Part shown: positions 47,749-59,093 of the stretch, one piece after another
Layout: each line of letters begins with the position of its first letter
Numbering within the stretch: the first letter of the stretch is position 1
From: Acephala macrosclerotiorum
Taxonomy: Eukaryota; Ascomycota; Leotiomycetes; Helotiales; Mollisiaceae
DNA: 64,000 bases
Reading direction: 5' to 3'
Assembly: GCA_014904845.1 (NCBI GenBank)
Contig: MU119455.1
Span: 1-64,000 of the forward strand
The notes under the pieces: model-generated
Databases searched by the model: none
What the model was told of the DNA's origin: nothing
The model's input: the letters and a program-made list of their open reading frames with translations, nothing else
Position numbers and translations under genes: made by a program

Positions 47749-49934
47749 ACCGAATTCCCGTGACAAATACCATCCCTGTCAAAATCCCGCTCAAAATGGA
47801 AATCACCTTTTAACTTCGAAATTTAATTATGAATTAATTACATTATATTTTGACTTGAAATTTAAAACAAAGTATTATTGTTTATTTATCTAAAGATGCG
47901 CAAACTCATTTTGTATGTTTAAATCGTTTTGGTAGTCGAATAATACGTTTACGTGAATTAAATTTTATAATTCTTGAGTTAGATATCGATACTTTTAAAA
48001 CAATAATCAATTGATCGTTATTTTAGCGCTATTTCTTTTGAGGACTGCTAGGTATTAATTTGATCTTTAAAGTTTTTAAAACAAGTATTTTGATTGTATT
48101 AGACGCTTTTTTCGATTTGGAAATAGTTTGTTTTGGTACTTTTAAAGTAGTATTTTTCAAATCTTTTTATAATTGCTTTGCAGTTTGTCGAGTAGTCTTT
48201 TTTTCATTTTTTAATAGTTTTTTGATTTTGTTAGCTTTTTTTATAATTTTTCTCTCGGTTTTTGTAGTTTTTTTTTCTGTCAATTTCTTATTTAATGTTT
48301 TTTGATACTTTTTAGTTTTTTCTACTTTCGACGGTAATCAAATTTCGAGTTCTTTTGTTTTTTCGTTTGTCAAATTGAGCTTTTTTCTTTTTCGCTTTTT
48401 TTAATACTCCAAAATAATAACTTGTCTAAAATTAAAAATCTCTTTTTCGAATACAAATACTTTCATTGTTTTTCGTTTAAAAGTATCAAACAATTTATTA
48501 AAGTTTTTATTTGAAAAGTTCGCATTATACTCTTTTTACAAGCGACGAATATTTACAATAGTTTTGAGACTTTAAAATACTTTAAAAACTAATTAATTTC
48601 TTTTAAGAAGTCGAATTATTTAAGTAATAACTTTTGAATCGTCTATAAATTAAATTTCAAGTTTAGTAAATACATATTAAATATTTGATTCTGTGAATAA
48701 TTTTTCTTATGCAATTTTGAAAAGAGAATAAAAAAAACGTTTAAACATTGAAATTAAATTTTTACTATTTAATATAAAATTCTTTAGTTTTATAGAATAA
48801 ACTGTAAACAAAGATTAAAAACAGTTTATATCTAAAAATTGAAATCGATATATTGTATAAAAAAATAAAATTATTATAATAATCTTATATCGATTTGTTT
48901 AATCAATAAACTTTATATTCACATATAAAAAGTATTCATCTATCAAAAAAAGTTTTTTAGTGCGCGAATTTTTTGATTTAATATATTGTTTGAATACTCT
49001 TTGTAATCAAATTAAACTAAACTTTTTATTACTTTATCCGTTTTCAGAACTAGTAAAATGAATTTTATTACTTAATTTTACATTTTGTAACTATATATCT
49101 TGTAGTTTACTATTAGCGTCGCAATAAATAAAAAGTAGTAATATAGTTCGATCGATTGTTAAAATACATACCAATAATAATATAAACTCTCGATTGTCGT
49201 TTTACTTGTTTTTAATAACTCTATCAAATTTATATACTTCTAATAATATAATTCTTTTTATCGTACGTATTATACTAATAAAAAAACTTTTCTCGTCGAA
49301 ATTCTATATATTATCGATCGTAATATAATATTTTTCAATAATTTAAACAAATTAATGTATTTTAATTACATTAATTAAATACTAATAAAATAAAAAAAGT
49401 ATATAAAAATAAAAACAATATTAATATAAAAAATAAAATAAATATAAAAATATACTCTATAAATACGCGTAAATTATTAATATTACGCAAATATATACTT
49501 TTTAATCTAAATTTATATTTCTTACAAAAATCGATAATTTAGTTTTTTTTAATATTTTTTTTTTTAATCTCTTCAATTAAATTCTTAATAATTTGACTTA
49601 TAGAAAGTATTTCTCGATCGATAAATTTGTTGATATAATCGATTAGAATTTCTTTTTGAGCGTTTGTAAGAATTTAATAGTAAATTGATTGAATTTTTCG
49701 ACGAGTTTTAGTAAAACCGCGCATTTTTTTAAATATCGATATACGATCGCATTTGAAATATTTCATTGTTTTAAAATAATCTGTAAATTTTTTTCTTCGA
49801 ATCGCTTTTATTGCGACGCTTATAGCTACTGATTTGTCTACTCTAGCCATAATTAAGTGGTCATAGTGAAGTAGATTTTGAGAAAATTTTAGGTGGGATT
49901 TTGACAGGGATGGGATTTGTCACGGGAATTCGGT
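47749..49934 (-). mobile_element. RIP-mutated Fot1/pogo-type (Tc1-mariner) DNA transposon
   Basis: The terminal inverted repeats are 47749-47788 and 49895-49934 (ACCGAATTCCCGTGACAAAT... inward) and match at 39 of 40 positions. They are flanked by TA on both sides (47747-47748 and 49935-49936), the target duplication of the Tc1-mariner superfamily. The element is 2186 bp, close to Fot1-type sizes. The interior is AT-rich, with C/G losses as in RIP, while the TIRs and flanks keep normal composition. Transposase-like sequence reads on the minus strand. It lies between the TTTGTTGCACATCG array and the hairpins with the same motif. Confidence 0.92.
47990..49850 (-). pseudogene. Fot1/pogo-type transposase remnant
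   Basis: Reading the minus strand from an ATG at 49850 gives MARVDKSVAISVAIKAIRR, then ILTNAQKEILIDYINKFIDR and YLRNINNL, the layout of a CENP-B/Tc5-like DNA-binding region. About 450 bp on, NFDEKSFFI is followed by NREFILLLVCI, which corresponds to the DDE-domain start of pogo/Fot1 transposases (usually DEKGF and NREWI). Stops occur where Gln or Trp codons (CAA, TGG) would be turned into TAA or TAG by C-to-T or G-to-A changes, exactly the RIP pattern. The 3' half is too mutated to follow by eye. The gene is dead. Confidence 0.8.
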
Positions 49935-49979
49935 TAGCTGCTGGTTTCGACCGTTTGCTCGACTCCAGAGCGATCGCAT

Positions 49980-50350
49980 CTAGACCCGGCCGTATCGATC
50001 GGGACTATGTTCCAGAGTAGGGCCTTGCACCTCAGCAGCAGATGAGAACGTCGACTGCAAGCACGAAGCAGGAGCAATCAGTCTTCCCAATATCCCCGCT
50101 TTCGCTTTTGCCACCTCATCTCGCTGCTGGTCAGCTGATTCGGCGACTTCTTTCTGCAGACGGCGAGTTTCTTTCTCGTTAAACTCGAGACGCTTGACGG
50201 CGGAAGAGCGGTGGGTGAGATCCAGCTGCATGCAGGCGAGCTTGAGATCAGATGAAGTGAGATGAAGTTCCTCCAAATCCACCTCATACGGCCGTCGGAC
50301 CCCGAACTCAGGCGCTTCGGCGACTTTTCTTTTCGGATTTAAGACCTCGA
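49980..50350 (-). CDS. Possible coiled-coil gene fragment
   Basis: A minus-strand frame reads about 120 codons without a clear start: KRKVAEAPEFGVRRPYEVDL, then a heptad-like helix (AVKRLEFNEKETRRLQKEVA) and AKAKAGILGRL, stop at 49980. The charged helical run is more gene-like than chance frames. No ATG lies in frame, and a stop precedes it near 50350. It could be a 3' exon whose 5' part is lost, or an eroded gene next to the transposon. Family unknown. Confidence 0.3.
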
Positions 50351-51316
50351 TCCACTTTCATCGCGACTTTTACGCTTTCTATCACCGTTTCCTCCTGAAT
50401 TTGATATTGAGATCTCCAATCACAAAATTGTGATTAGGAACCAAGGAAATCTTAAGGGGGGGAGGTGGGACTCAAATGAGATTGTTGCTCGTCGCACTTC
50501 GGCGCCGAACGGACGAAAGTAGGTCGCCGAAGACTCCGAAGATGTTTCATTGGAAGTTCATGAGCGAAATTTCGGTGTTTTGAAAGAGTATATGGGCATT
50601 ATCGGCCGAGCAGAGCAAAATGTTGAGATACGAGCGAGTGGAGAAGGGGTTCGGGGCCGACGGGAGCGAAACGGAACCGCGACATTCAGCGAGGGATTGA
50701 GAGCGTATGTCCACAGCTCTTGCAAAAGAACACTTGTGTATCCCTTTTGTTTCTTCAAAATATTCGACAGTTCGATGTGAAAGCGTCGGAGCGGTCGAGG
50801 AAAGAGATTTCTCCTTTCCGCTGCAGCCGGTTGAGGATACACATGCAGCGAACAAGAGTCTCAACCTGAATCAGTCTATGGAATTTCAGAAAGCGATTTT
50901 ATACAAGATGTTTTCTTCTGTCATTAGTCTCCGGCATTTTTGTTCCGCCTCCAAAGAACTAAGCTTCGCCTCGTACTGTGAGGTCGTTAGGGGAGTTCAC
51001 CGTGGGGTAAACCCCATCGGTTATTAGGTGTTGCTAGACTGCCTATTTTTAAGCTTTGATGATGATAATGGCCCCTTCTTAGAGACCCTGCTCCTTTTTA
51101 CTTCTTGATCTTGTTGCAACCTCTCGGAATACTGAGAAGTCATAACGTTGAACCAAGAAGCAGCTTGAGTTTGCCGGGATGACCTGGCGCGGGAAGACCT
51201 TCCCAAGACTTCTACTTGAAGTCTTTTCGAGAAAAATACTCCGACAGACTAAGCAAGTATTACTTGCCAATGAGGTAACTCACTTTCATCAAGGTTCAGC
51301 ACCAGGAGAATTCCAG

Positions 51317-51382
51317 TTTTTGTTGCACATCGCAAGCCATAACCACGTCGGCGATAGCCAGCACAGCGATGTGCAACAGAAC
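51317..51382. repeat. Hairpin with TTTTGTTGCACATCGC arms
   Basis: The left arm TTTTTGTTGCACATCGC and the right arm GCGATGTGCAACAGAA are complementary over about 14-16 bp around a roughly 33-bp loop. The arm sequence is the core of the seven-copy array 4-5 kb to the left. Confidence 0.75.
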
Positions 51383-51948
51383 TTGAATATCCGGGAAGGA
51401 TAAGGACATTTGGCTCTCTCTTCTATTGTTGATCATTTCAAATGTCGTTAAAGGACTTTGTGCAAGTTTTGTTGCATGCCGTCATGTCCGAAGCCACAGC
51501 CAGTACCTACCCATAGTCATTCCCGATCCATAGTCATGCCTTTAGTCAACGAAGAAGCCTCGTTGATTAGCTAGCTAGCTATTGCTTGGCTGCGGACTTT
51601 TGGGCAGGCTACAAGCATATCCAGACAATTGCACTGACTACCCAGACTACGAACTCAGTCAAAACATGACCCGGTCAGTGATTATTTATAGCCACGGTCG
51701 CCCAAGGTCACAACTGCTGACGCCCCAGACTATCCAGATATTTGTAGCCCGATGGACAGAGTCCGCTGTTTACAGCCTAGGGACGTCTATCTATTGTCAC
51801 TGAATGCAGCCAGGGAGATACTCCTGACTATAGTCAAAACTACGTCGAAGGTGTGGAACAAAAAGAAGCAAAGTCCGAGAATGAAAGGTCATTTTCGCTA
51901 TTCATCAATCAATACTTTAAGATGTCCCTGCCATTGCGGGACTTTAAG

Positions 51949-52063
51949 AAAGTTTCGTTGCACGTCGCGGTCATGGCTGAGCCGGGTGGCTGGACCAGAA
52001 CTCGTAGCCAAGGCCGTGATCTGGCTCAGCCCGGTTAATTGTGATGTGCAACAAAATTTCCAA
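51949..52063. repeat. Nested inverted repeat with GTTGCACRTCRC arms
   Basis: The outer arms are GAAAGTTTCGTTGCACGTCGC at the left and, inverted, GAAATTTTGTTGCACATCAC at the right. Inner arms GGCTGAGCCGGGT and ACCGGGCTGAGCC (inverted) also pair. The whole could form a long imperfect hairpin of about 115 bp. It is MITE-like but shares the array motif. Confidence 0.7.
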
Positions 52064-52787
52064 TGTCCTTCAGAAGAAGGGAGATTCAAGTTGAAACTTG
52101 AAAACATGTAGCCCACGAGCACCTTAAGAATAATAATGATAGCAAAGAGAAACCGGGACACTGAGACACAGCACGTGGAGCAGAAACTCGTTGTCAATGA
52201 TGAGAATGGGAATGGAGGTACAGGATTTGTAACGGAATCTGAATCATTGCTCTTACCCGGTCTTTAAGGCAGAGTTTGGAGCAGACTTTTATTTCATTTC
52301 AGATTCCCAAGAGAAAAAGAATATTAGTTGAGAGAGCAAAACTGCCCTTTAATACCACCAAACTATGAGATACCAACTGACAAAGAAAGGGAGGAATTCT
52401 CTTTATGACGGCAAGGTTTCAACGCCAAATGCCGCGTCTGTTGCCCTAAATCGCCCGTTTGTCGAGAAGTCATTTATGTGCAAACGAATTTTTGAAGACT
52501 GCGCTCGTGGTTGTCATGTAGTTCGTCATCCTCCTTCCTTGCAAGAGAGGATTGTAATTTTTATTTCAATTATCATATGGCATCAATCTCTTTCTTTTGA
52601 GTATACTTCATAATTATCAAGATTCTCAATATATTTCAAGAAAGGCAAGCCTCCAAAAGCATGATAATTCTGAGTGGTCAGCTACCGAGGTGCGGCTGAG
52701 CTGCAGCCCACTGGCCATCTTCACCCTCTTCAAACGCTCACGACTTGACTGCTTCAATCAATTTTCTCCTACTATTCTTATAATGCA

Positions 52788-55091
52788 ATGGAGATTTACT
52801 GCGACTCTTGTAAGGAGGTCGCACGGCAGCTTGCAAACATGCTCGACACTCGACGTCGTGGGTTCCCTTTCAAATCTGAATCTTCCGAGGGCGGAGGCCT
52901 CCTTGCGGAGTTCGGAACAATAGGGGAGATCATTCACAAGGCCAAATTTATGGAATGCTCATCCTGTAAGGACTTGGAGCAAGAGATCACACGATGGGAG
53001 AAGGAAAGCGACAATTTCTTCACCAGGCTTGATCATTTTGTTGTTGGCATCGAGATCACCGAAGTTACAAAGGATCAAGACTCTCACGGCGACCCTCAGG
53101 CTCAGCCATTATATGCAATAGCCCGGGATCCAACCCATCAAGATTCTCGTCAGCACTTGGTGAACTTCTACCCTCTGGAGAGGGGTGCGCCAAATGATGA
53201 CTGTGGAAGATTGTTCGACTTGCAAAAGATTGATATCGGGTTAATTAAAGGCTGGTTACGTTGCTGCGATCTCACTCACGGTGGACACTGCTCTATAGGA
53301 CTGACCGACCGGCTCCCTGAAGACACCCTTCCTACTCGCATCCTACTGGTTGACCTTGAGAAGCGATGTCTTTCATACGGGACGTTATCAGACAAGTATG
53401 TCACCCTCAGCTACGTCTGGGGACAGGTCGACCGTGACACCCTCAAAGCAACCCGAGATAATTTGCAGGAGCTTCTGAAGCCTGGTGGCCTTGACTTCGC
53501 CCGCCAAGATTTGATAATTCCCGAGACAATCAGAGACTTGATGAGACTTGCAGTCCAGCTCGAGATCCGTTATGTATGGGTGGATAGCATATGCATTGTT
53601 CAAGACGGCGACGATCTCCAAGAACAACTGAACGGAATGGCTGCGATATATTCCTCGGCTTATCTAACAGTCATAGTCGACGGACCCGATGCCAATTTCG
53701 GGCTCCCGGGGATAGGGAATGGAGCAAAATCCCGGAACACGCCGTGTCATATCATTAGACTGCCGGACATGACTTGCGTATTCAAGGATAACATAGATTC
53801 TAGTGATAAGTACTCCATGTGGAAGAAGAGGGCTTGGACTTTCCAAGAGGGTCTTTTCTCTCGCCGACACCTGTTTTTCGAAGTACCTGGTAACTTTAGC
53901 TGGGGATGCCGAAGTCAGTATTGGTTTGAGACATACGAAACACCGTCGGAGAAACTCGACTGGGTAAAGAGCCATGGAGGAAATTTGCTCCCTGATTGGG
54001 CATATTTCGGCTTCTCAGACTTGAACTTTCAATGGCCGGACACGAGGAGGTGGTGTGATCTCGTTCAGCAATATGGTAACGGCAAACGGGAATTAACCAA
54101 CGACTGTGATGCTATCAACGCCATCGCCGGCTTGATCAATGTTATGGAACATGTGTGCGCCGGTGGGTTTCACTATGGTGTCCCAGAGTTGTTTTTTGAC
54201 ATTTACTTGCTCTGGGATATCGATTTAGGCTACGGGCCTGATAAGAAGATCCCCAAGAGACGAGAGTGCGAGGAAATTCCGAGCTGGTCCTTCCTTGGAT
54301 GGAAAGATTGTGGGTTGGACCTGTTTTGGTGGCGGAACAGCATGGATTACGCCTTCTTGGATCCTTCTGGTTATCTTCATGAGCGCTTTTCATCCGATTG
54401 CGAGGTGGGATCTATTGTGAAGTGGTTCAAACAGGACCAAGCTTGCACTAAGCTCATAGCTGTTGCGAACAAATTTCACGTATGCCGCTCACAGTGGGTC
54501 AACAAAGTACCTCAAGGCTGGTCCCGACACGAAAAGGACGGCAGAACCTACTACAAGCACGAGTCCATCGAACACTCTGAATTTCGATATCCTATTGCCC
54601 TTCCCGAAAGCGCTGGGAAAGTAGGATTGATCAAGGAGCAATTCTCACATTATCTTCATTTCAAGGCCGTGCGAGCATGGTTGAATATTGGTACCGCAGT
54701 GGGGCAGAACCCGACTGAATACCTCACTGTGTCTTTGGTGGATGACCATGGCCGCTGGGCGGGTGCTATTCGCCTCCCTTTTTCACATCGCAATGATTTA
54801 ACGACCCTTCCTGATACCGTCTCGAAGGACATGCGGTTCGAGCTCATTGCCATAGCTACGGGAAAACTGCGTGACCAAGGACTGCGTAAAAATGTGCCTG
54901 GATATAAAATTCTAAGGATACCTGAGTGGCACTGTGAAGAACGGCCTAAGCGGGCAGAATTTTACGAGTTCTACTTTGTTCTGTGGATAGAATGGCATGA
55001 TGGAATTGCGTATCGGAGAGGTCTGGGAAGGGTGGAAAAGCAGGCATGGGAGCAACTGTCCGCGGAGGAAATTGACATCAAACTGGGATGA
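52788..55091 (+). CDS. Heterokaryon-incompatibility (HET-domain) protein 1
   Basis: This is an intronless gene of 767 residues. HET-domain proteins trigger growth arrest or cell death when genetically different hyphae fuse, usually with a partner protein. The HET core is seen as YVTLSYVWGQ (about residue 204), YVWVDSICIVQDGDD (about 262), MAAIYSSAYLTVI and WTFQEGLFSRRHLFF (about 350). The N-terminus has CDSC and CSSCKDLEQEI cysteine pairs, a common leader in this class. The C-terminal 400 residues hold GYGPDKKIPKRRECEEIPSWSFLGW, another frequent block in HET proteins. No NACHT, WD or ankyrin repeats are present, so it is a stand-alone HET protein. It lies next to repeat-rich DNA, as such genes often do. 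Confidence 0.92.
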   Translation: MEIYCDSCKEVARQLANMLDTRRRGFPFKSESSEGGGLLAEFGTIGEIIHKAKFMECSSCKDLEQEITRWEKESDNFFTRLDHFVVGIEITEVTKDQDSHGDPQAQPLYAIARDPTHQDSRQHLVNFYPLERGAPNDDCGRLFDLQKIDIGLIKGWLRCCDLTHGGHCSIGLTDRLPEDTLPTRILLVDLEKRCLSYGTLSDKYVTLSYVWGQVDRDTLKATRDNLQELLKPGGLDFARQDLIIPETIRDLMRLAVQLEIRYVWVDSICIVQDGDDLQEQLNGMAAIYSSAYLTVIVDGPDANFGLPGIGNGAKSRNTPCHIIRLPDMTCVFKDNIDSSDKYSMWKKRAWTFQEGLFSRRHLFFEVPGNFSWGCRSQYWFETYETPSEKLDWVKSHGGNLLPDWAYFGFSDLNFQWPDTRRWCDLVQQYGNGKRELTNDCDAINAIAGLINVMEHVCAGGFHYGVPELFFDIYLLWDIDLGYGPDKKIPKRRECEEIPSWSFLGWKDCGLDLFWWRNSMDYAFLDPSGYLHERFSSDCEVGSIVKWFKQDQACTKLIAVANKFHVCRSQWVNKVPQGWSRHEKDGRTYYKHESIEHSEFRYPIALPESAGKVGLIKEQFSHYLHFKAVRAWLNIGTAVGQNPTEYLTVSLVDDHGRWAGAIRLPFSHRNDLTTLPDTVSKDMRFELIAIATGKLRDQGLRKNVPGYKILRIPEWHCEERPKRAEFYEFYFVLWIEWHDGIAYRRGLGRVEKQAWEQLSAEEIDIKLG

Positions 55092-56317
55092 GACGCAAGA
55101 AGGGCCAGGCCATGGAAGATTCTTCGAGCACACTAAAGGCAGCACAGATTCAAAGTACGAATTCGCTTTCCCTCGAGAATGGGAGTCTCGACTCCCTCTT
55201 CCCGCAGGCTTTCAAGATGAGATGCTTTCATAACCCGAGAAAAGAATGACCCAACCACAAGCACGAAGCAATGAAAACCTGTGAAATGGTCCCAGGCCGG
55301 GCTAAAATAATACAAATCCAAAGGAAAAATTTCGTCAAGCTCCACGAAGAGATGAGAGTCGTCTGAGGGAGGTGTGAGTGCAGGAAGATAGGCTTGAGCG
55401 ATGTTGTGTTGATGTGGATGAGGGAAGAAGTTACTCGCCCCGAAATGGGATCATTCAAGGCTAGCACTAGCCTAACTTTTAGCTAGCTCCCGCTGTTAAC
55501 GCGCGACGCGACGACATCTCTTCTCTATCTTCAATTCTATCACGATTTTCAAACCCGGCGACTTAGGAATGAAGGTTCAAGTTAGTGCTACTCCAAATGG
55601 TGTCGATTCCGTGCTTGATTCTATCGTGTTCAATTGAACAATCGACAGACAAATCGGATGCATCGCGACATTCTCCGCTGGCGCTCACCGAAGCAGGGCG
55701 TTGGTGGCGTCGGTCTGCTGCAGAGTCCAGAAAATCAATACCGTTCTGCATTGATGTATTCAAAGCGACACCACTCAAGTGAGCGGCTCTCGCCAGTTGA
55801 AGGAAGGCGCCTAATGGAGTTTCATTCCATATGCAGGTTGTCGGAGGGGAAGAGCTGGCTCGAGAAAACAGAACAGGAGTGACTCGCTAGGGTGTTTGTT
55901 TCCAGCCACCGTACCTGCACACTGACGAGAACGGGTTGTTGCAGGCTTTCACGTGCTGAGCTGGCAAATCCTTCAAGCCTCCAGGCTTTCCGTGCAAAGC
56001 TGGACAGTTACAGTCTAGCGTGAGGCTCTCACTCGAGTGAGGTGGCGGTCCAACGACAGCCTCATCTGAGAATGTAGCGTCATGTTCAAATTGTTCTAAA
56101 TCGCTTTCTTGGGCTCTGTTATTGCGACAAGAGGAAATCGTTAGGTATCGTGAACGCCACTCGTCTCTGGCTTTTGCCCGGTGGCCGGTGTCCCACAACT
56201 CCAATCACCATCGCCAGGCTGCAGGGGCGACAAGGCTCTGGCACCCTTCGAAACCCTACACCTCTCATGAAGGCCGGGATCTACAATTCGGCGGTCGATA
56301 TCTGATAATTCTTCCCA
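55092..56317. other. 1.2-kb interval, no clear gene
   Basis: This region separates HET protein 1 from the RBR gene. Short frames (55563-55882 on both strands) lack motifs. The right end is the RBR leader. Confidence 0.35.
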
Positions 56318-57656
56318 ATGGGGTCGTCAATTTCCAAGGTCTTTAAGCGCAAAGGTCAAAAAGCTGAATTTCCTGTGAACGGCTATGAGTATCACACTCA
56401 GGTCAAATCAGATGGCACCGAGGTATCTACGGCGATTGTCCAACATAGACAGACAGTTTTGGAAGACAGTGACGATGGCTTCGAGGACGACATTCAGCAC
56501 GTTCAACGCATATATGTACACGACGGCGAATCCGAGCACGAGGTCTACCAGAACAATGTTTACTACGACGATGAAGACATGATTCGATTCGTGTCTGCCC
56601 TTTCCCTGGCTGAATTCAATCAATCTGCACTACCTGAATTAGATCAATCAACTTCCAAACAAGAGCCGAAGAAGTCTCGTCGTATTCCAGATGCCTTGGA
56701 GGAGTTTTTCGTGAGTCTTGATGCACAGGCAACTAGTACCGCGGGACCGTCGACTTACCAGACTGCAACCTACGGCAAAACCCCGATCGCCAAGAACCTG
56801 ATATCAAAACCTGTCGTTGCGGAGGAGGGTGTACTTATCGATCTCTCGCCAACTCAAGAGTGCGCAATCTGCGTCGAAGAGAAACGCCTCACGGATTTTC
56901 CCCTCGTCACGGAAGCCTGCCAACATCCACCACAAACGTGCCTGATCTGCGTACAAAATTGGCTTACACGGGAACTTGACAACACAGATTGGGATAAGAT
57001 CCACTGTGTGGCTTGCAAAGAAGTCGTACTCTACGACAATATGAAAAGGATCCTGACTCCTGCCACCTTCGAGAAGTAAGTTCCCCGTCTTTACTTCCTC
57101 AACCTATGCCAAATTGCTGACATCCGGGTTGCAGATACGATCAATACTCCCGAAACTCCCTTCTTTCCACCCTCCCCGAATTCCGATGGTGCATCTCACC
57201 AACCTGCAAATCCGGCCAGATCCACGAGAACGGCGTCGATGGCCCCATCTTTTTCTGTACCGCTTGTTTCTCGAAAGCCTGCGTCATTCATAATGTTGTC
57301 TGGCATGAGGGGGAGACTTGTAACGAGTATGATTATAGAAAAGATCCGAGTAAGAAATTGGAAGAGGAGAAGGCGAGTCGGATCGAGATCAAGGAGAGTT
57401 CGAAGCCATGTCCTGGGCCAAATTGCAAGGTCAATATTACCAGGAATGGCGGATGCGATCATATGAAGTGTAAGCATGACTTTCAACCTCTCTTTCCAGT
57501 TCATTCTGGTGAACATGGCTGACGATGCGCATAGGTACAAGGTGCAAGTATGAGTTCTGCTGGCTGTGTTTAGCAGATTATGACAAGATTCGGAAGAATG
57601 GGAACTCATCTCATAAGAAGTCGTGCAAGTTGCATACCGATAACCTTCCAGATTAA
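56318..57656 (+). CDS. RBR-type (RING-IBR-RING) E3 ubiquitin ligase
   Basis: There are three exons: 56318-57075, 57135-57469 and 57535-57656. The introns are 59 and 65 nt, phase is kept, and the product is 404 residues. RING1 starts at CAICVEEK (about residue 182) and includes CQHPPQTCLICVQNWL and IHCVACKEVV. The IBR follows (WCISPTCKSGQ, FFCTACFSKACVIHNVVWH). RING2 is CPGPNCKVNITRNGGCDHMKC then TRCKYEFCWLCL, where the Cys after GGCDHMK is the expected catalytic thioester position. RBR ligases pass ubiquitin through this Cys. The N-terminus MGSSISKVF is a good N-myristoylation signal, suggesting membrane attachment. An acidic disordered stretch precedes RING1. Substrate unknown. Confidence 0.92.
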
Positions 57657-57857
57657 CAGTTCCTTCGCTGTTATATTATCTTATGTCTCAATAGATCTAT
57701 AGAAAGTACATTGGGAAGGATACCATCATTTCCTCGCAAAGTCTCCGGCTTTCAATCACTCGTTACCCCGCATTACCCCACATTCTCACAACCCCTTGTC
57801 GCGCAACTCAGCACGCACTCTCTTCTACGCATACTCATCAATGCTTACAATCACAGA

Positions 57858-58470
57858 TCACTTATCAATATACATCATCTTCCCACCTTCACCACTACCC
57901 ATTCTCACCTCCCCAAGTGCAAGTTGCTTCACACCCATCCACCCTCGCCACGAAAATCCCACCTCCCAAGCTGCGTTCACGATGCTCCCTCCATGCGAGC
58001 CAGGGAGTAGGTTGATAAAGGCGTAATCGCCGCGCACTCCGCCTGTGTCTTTCCTGTTCAAAATGTCAGTTTCGTGCAAGTGGTGATGGGAAGAGAGGAA
58101 GCACCAAAAATCAACAAGCACATCATGATCCAAAGGCAGAAGCCCATCCGCATTCTGACTCTCCGCCGTAGCAAGTATTAGAAAGACATGTGCATCTGCC
58201 TTCATTCAGCTTCAAGCCGTGGCATATCTAGTTCACAAACATACCTTGGCTGTCACTCCTGATATCAAAATCGAACAGCCTACTCTTCGATGGAGCAAGG
58301 GAGCATATATGTAGGGCTGTAGATTGTGATAATTTCGGTAGGGGCGTGGGCGATGGAGTATTGGGCTTTTTTACTTTAAAGGTGTAGGTTAGGGAGGTGT
58401 GGTTTGTGATTTTTAGTCGATAATTTGTTGGTGGTGGGGGTTGTGGGATGGAGGCGGATAATGAAGCCAT
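57858..58470 (-). CDS. Uncharacterised small protein (170 aa)
   Basis: There are three exons: 58245-58470, 58105-58195 and 57858-58053. The first intron is 49 nt. The second is 51 nt, in frame, with a branch-site-like CTGAC near its 3' end, so retention would not break the frame. The product is 170 residues. The N-terminus is Pro-rich (ASIPQPPPPTNYRLKI), then NHTSLTYTFKVKKP, a strand-like AHVFLILATAES, DHDVLVDFW, and GVRGDYAFINLLPGSHGGSIVNAAWEVGFSW near the C-terminus. No family recognised. No signal peptide or TM. The ATG at 58470 is the first in frame. Confidence 0.7.
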
Positions 58471-59093
58471 TTCGCCCGCTATGTGTGTAATGTTTTCTGG
58501 AGAAATGTTGATGGAATTAATGAAGCTCAACCATCGGAATGGAAGTCATCATAATATGATCAAGACTCAAGAGCAACGATCTCAGCTGAAGTTGGGAAAG
58601 AAATGTCTAACTGGTGGTGGCTATGCTATGTCACGCCTTGTTTGTATTACTGTTCCCAAACTCGGTTCACCAGCCACCTCAGCTAGCTGATCATAATGTT
58701 TATATTTGTTTACTCCTACTCAAAGCAGCTCCCTGAGTGCAGGGTACCTCCGTCAAGGGAGGGAAATATGGCACACGTGATCTGAAAGACACATAGCGCT
58801 AATAGCTCTGCCGAGCTATTCTGAGGATAACAACACCATTTCAAATCGTCAGAAGCTTCGTCGCAACACTAATTAATTTGATTTACGTCAATACAATTGA
58901 CCTCAATTATGAAAATCCTAAGGCTCACGTGCTCGACCCCTGAAACCGGCTAAACCACGGCGCTGTCGGACCGGCCAAAGGTGGGTGAAGCACATCATCA
59001 CCGACATGAATTACTAATTCAGCGCTTGGATACCTCGACGACGATGGACATCACCACTCTCCAACCTTCAATATATATACCAATATCGACATC
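58471..59093. promoter_or_regulatory. Divergent promoter region
   Basis: This 623-bp region separates the uncharacterised minus-strand gene and the mitochondrial-carrier-like plus-strand gene, so both promoters lie here. An AATT-rich patch is at 58865-58915. TATATATA at 59073-59080 lies just upstream of the carrier start. Confidence 0.4.

Larger units (their letters stand above)
50351..52787. other. 2.4-kb repeat-bearing interval, no clear gene
   Basis: The frames are short and overlap on both strands. Two inverted-repeat structures (listed separately) lie at 51317-51382 and 51949-52063, and a single TTTTGTTGCATGCCG copy lies at about 51466. The last 200 bp are the likely promoter and leader of the HET gene. 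Confidence 0.4.

Noticed and set aside
48060..48305. Phe-rich plus-strand frame in the AT block
   Set aside because: Product of RIP-driven AT richness on the antisense strand of the dead transposase.
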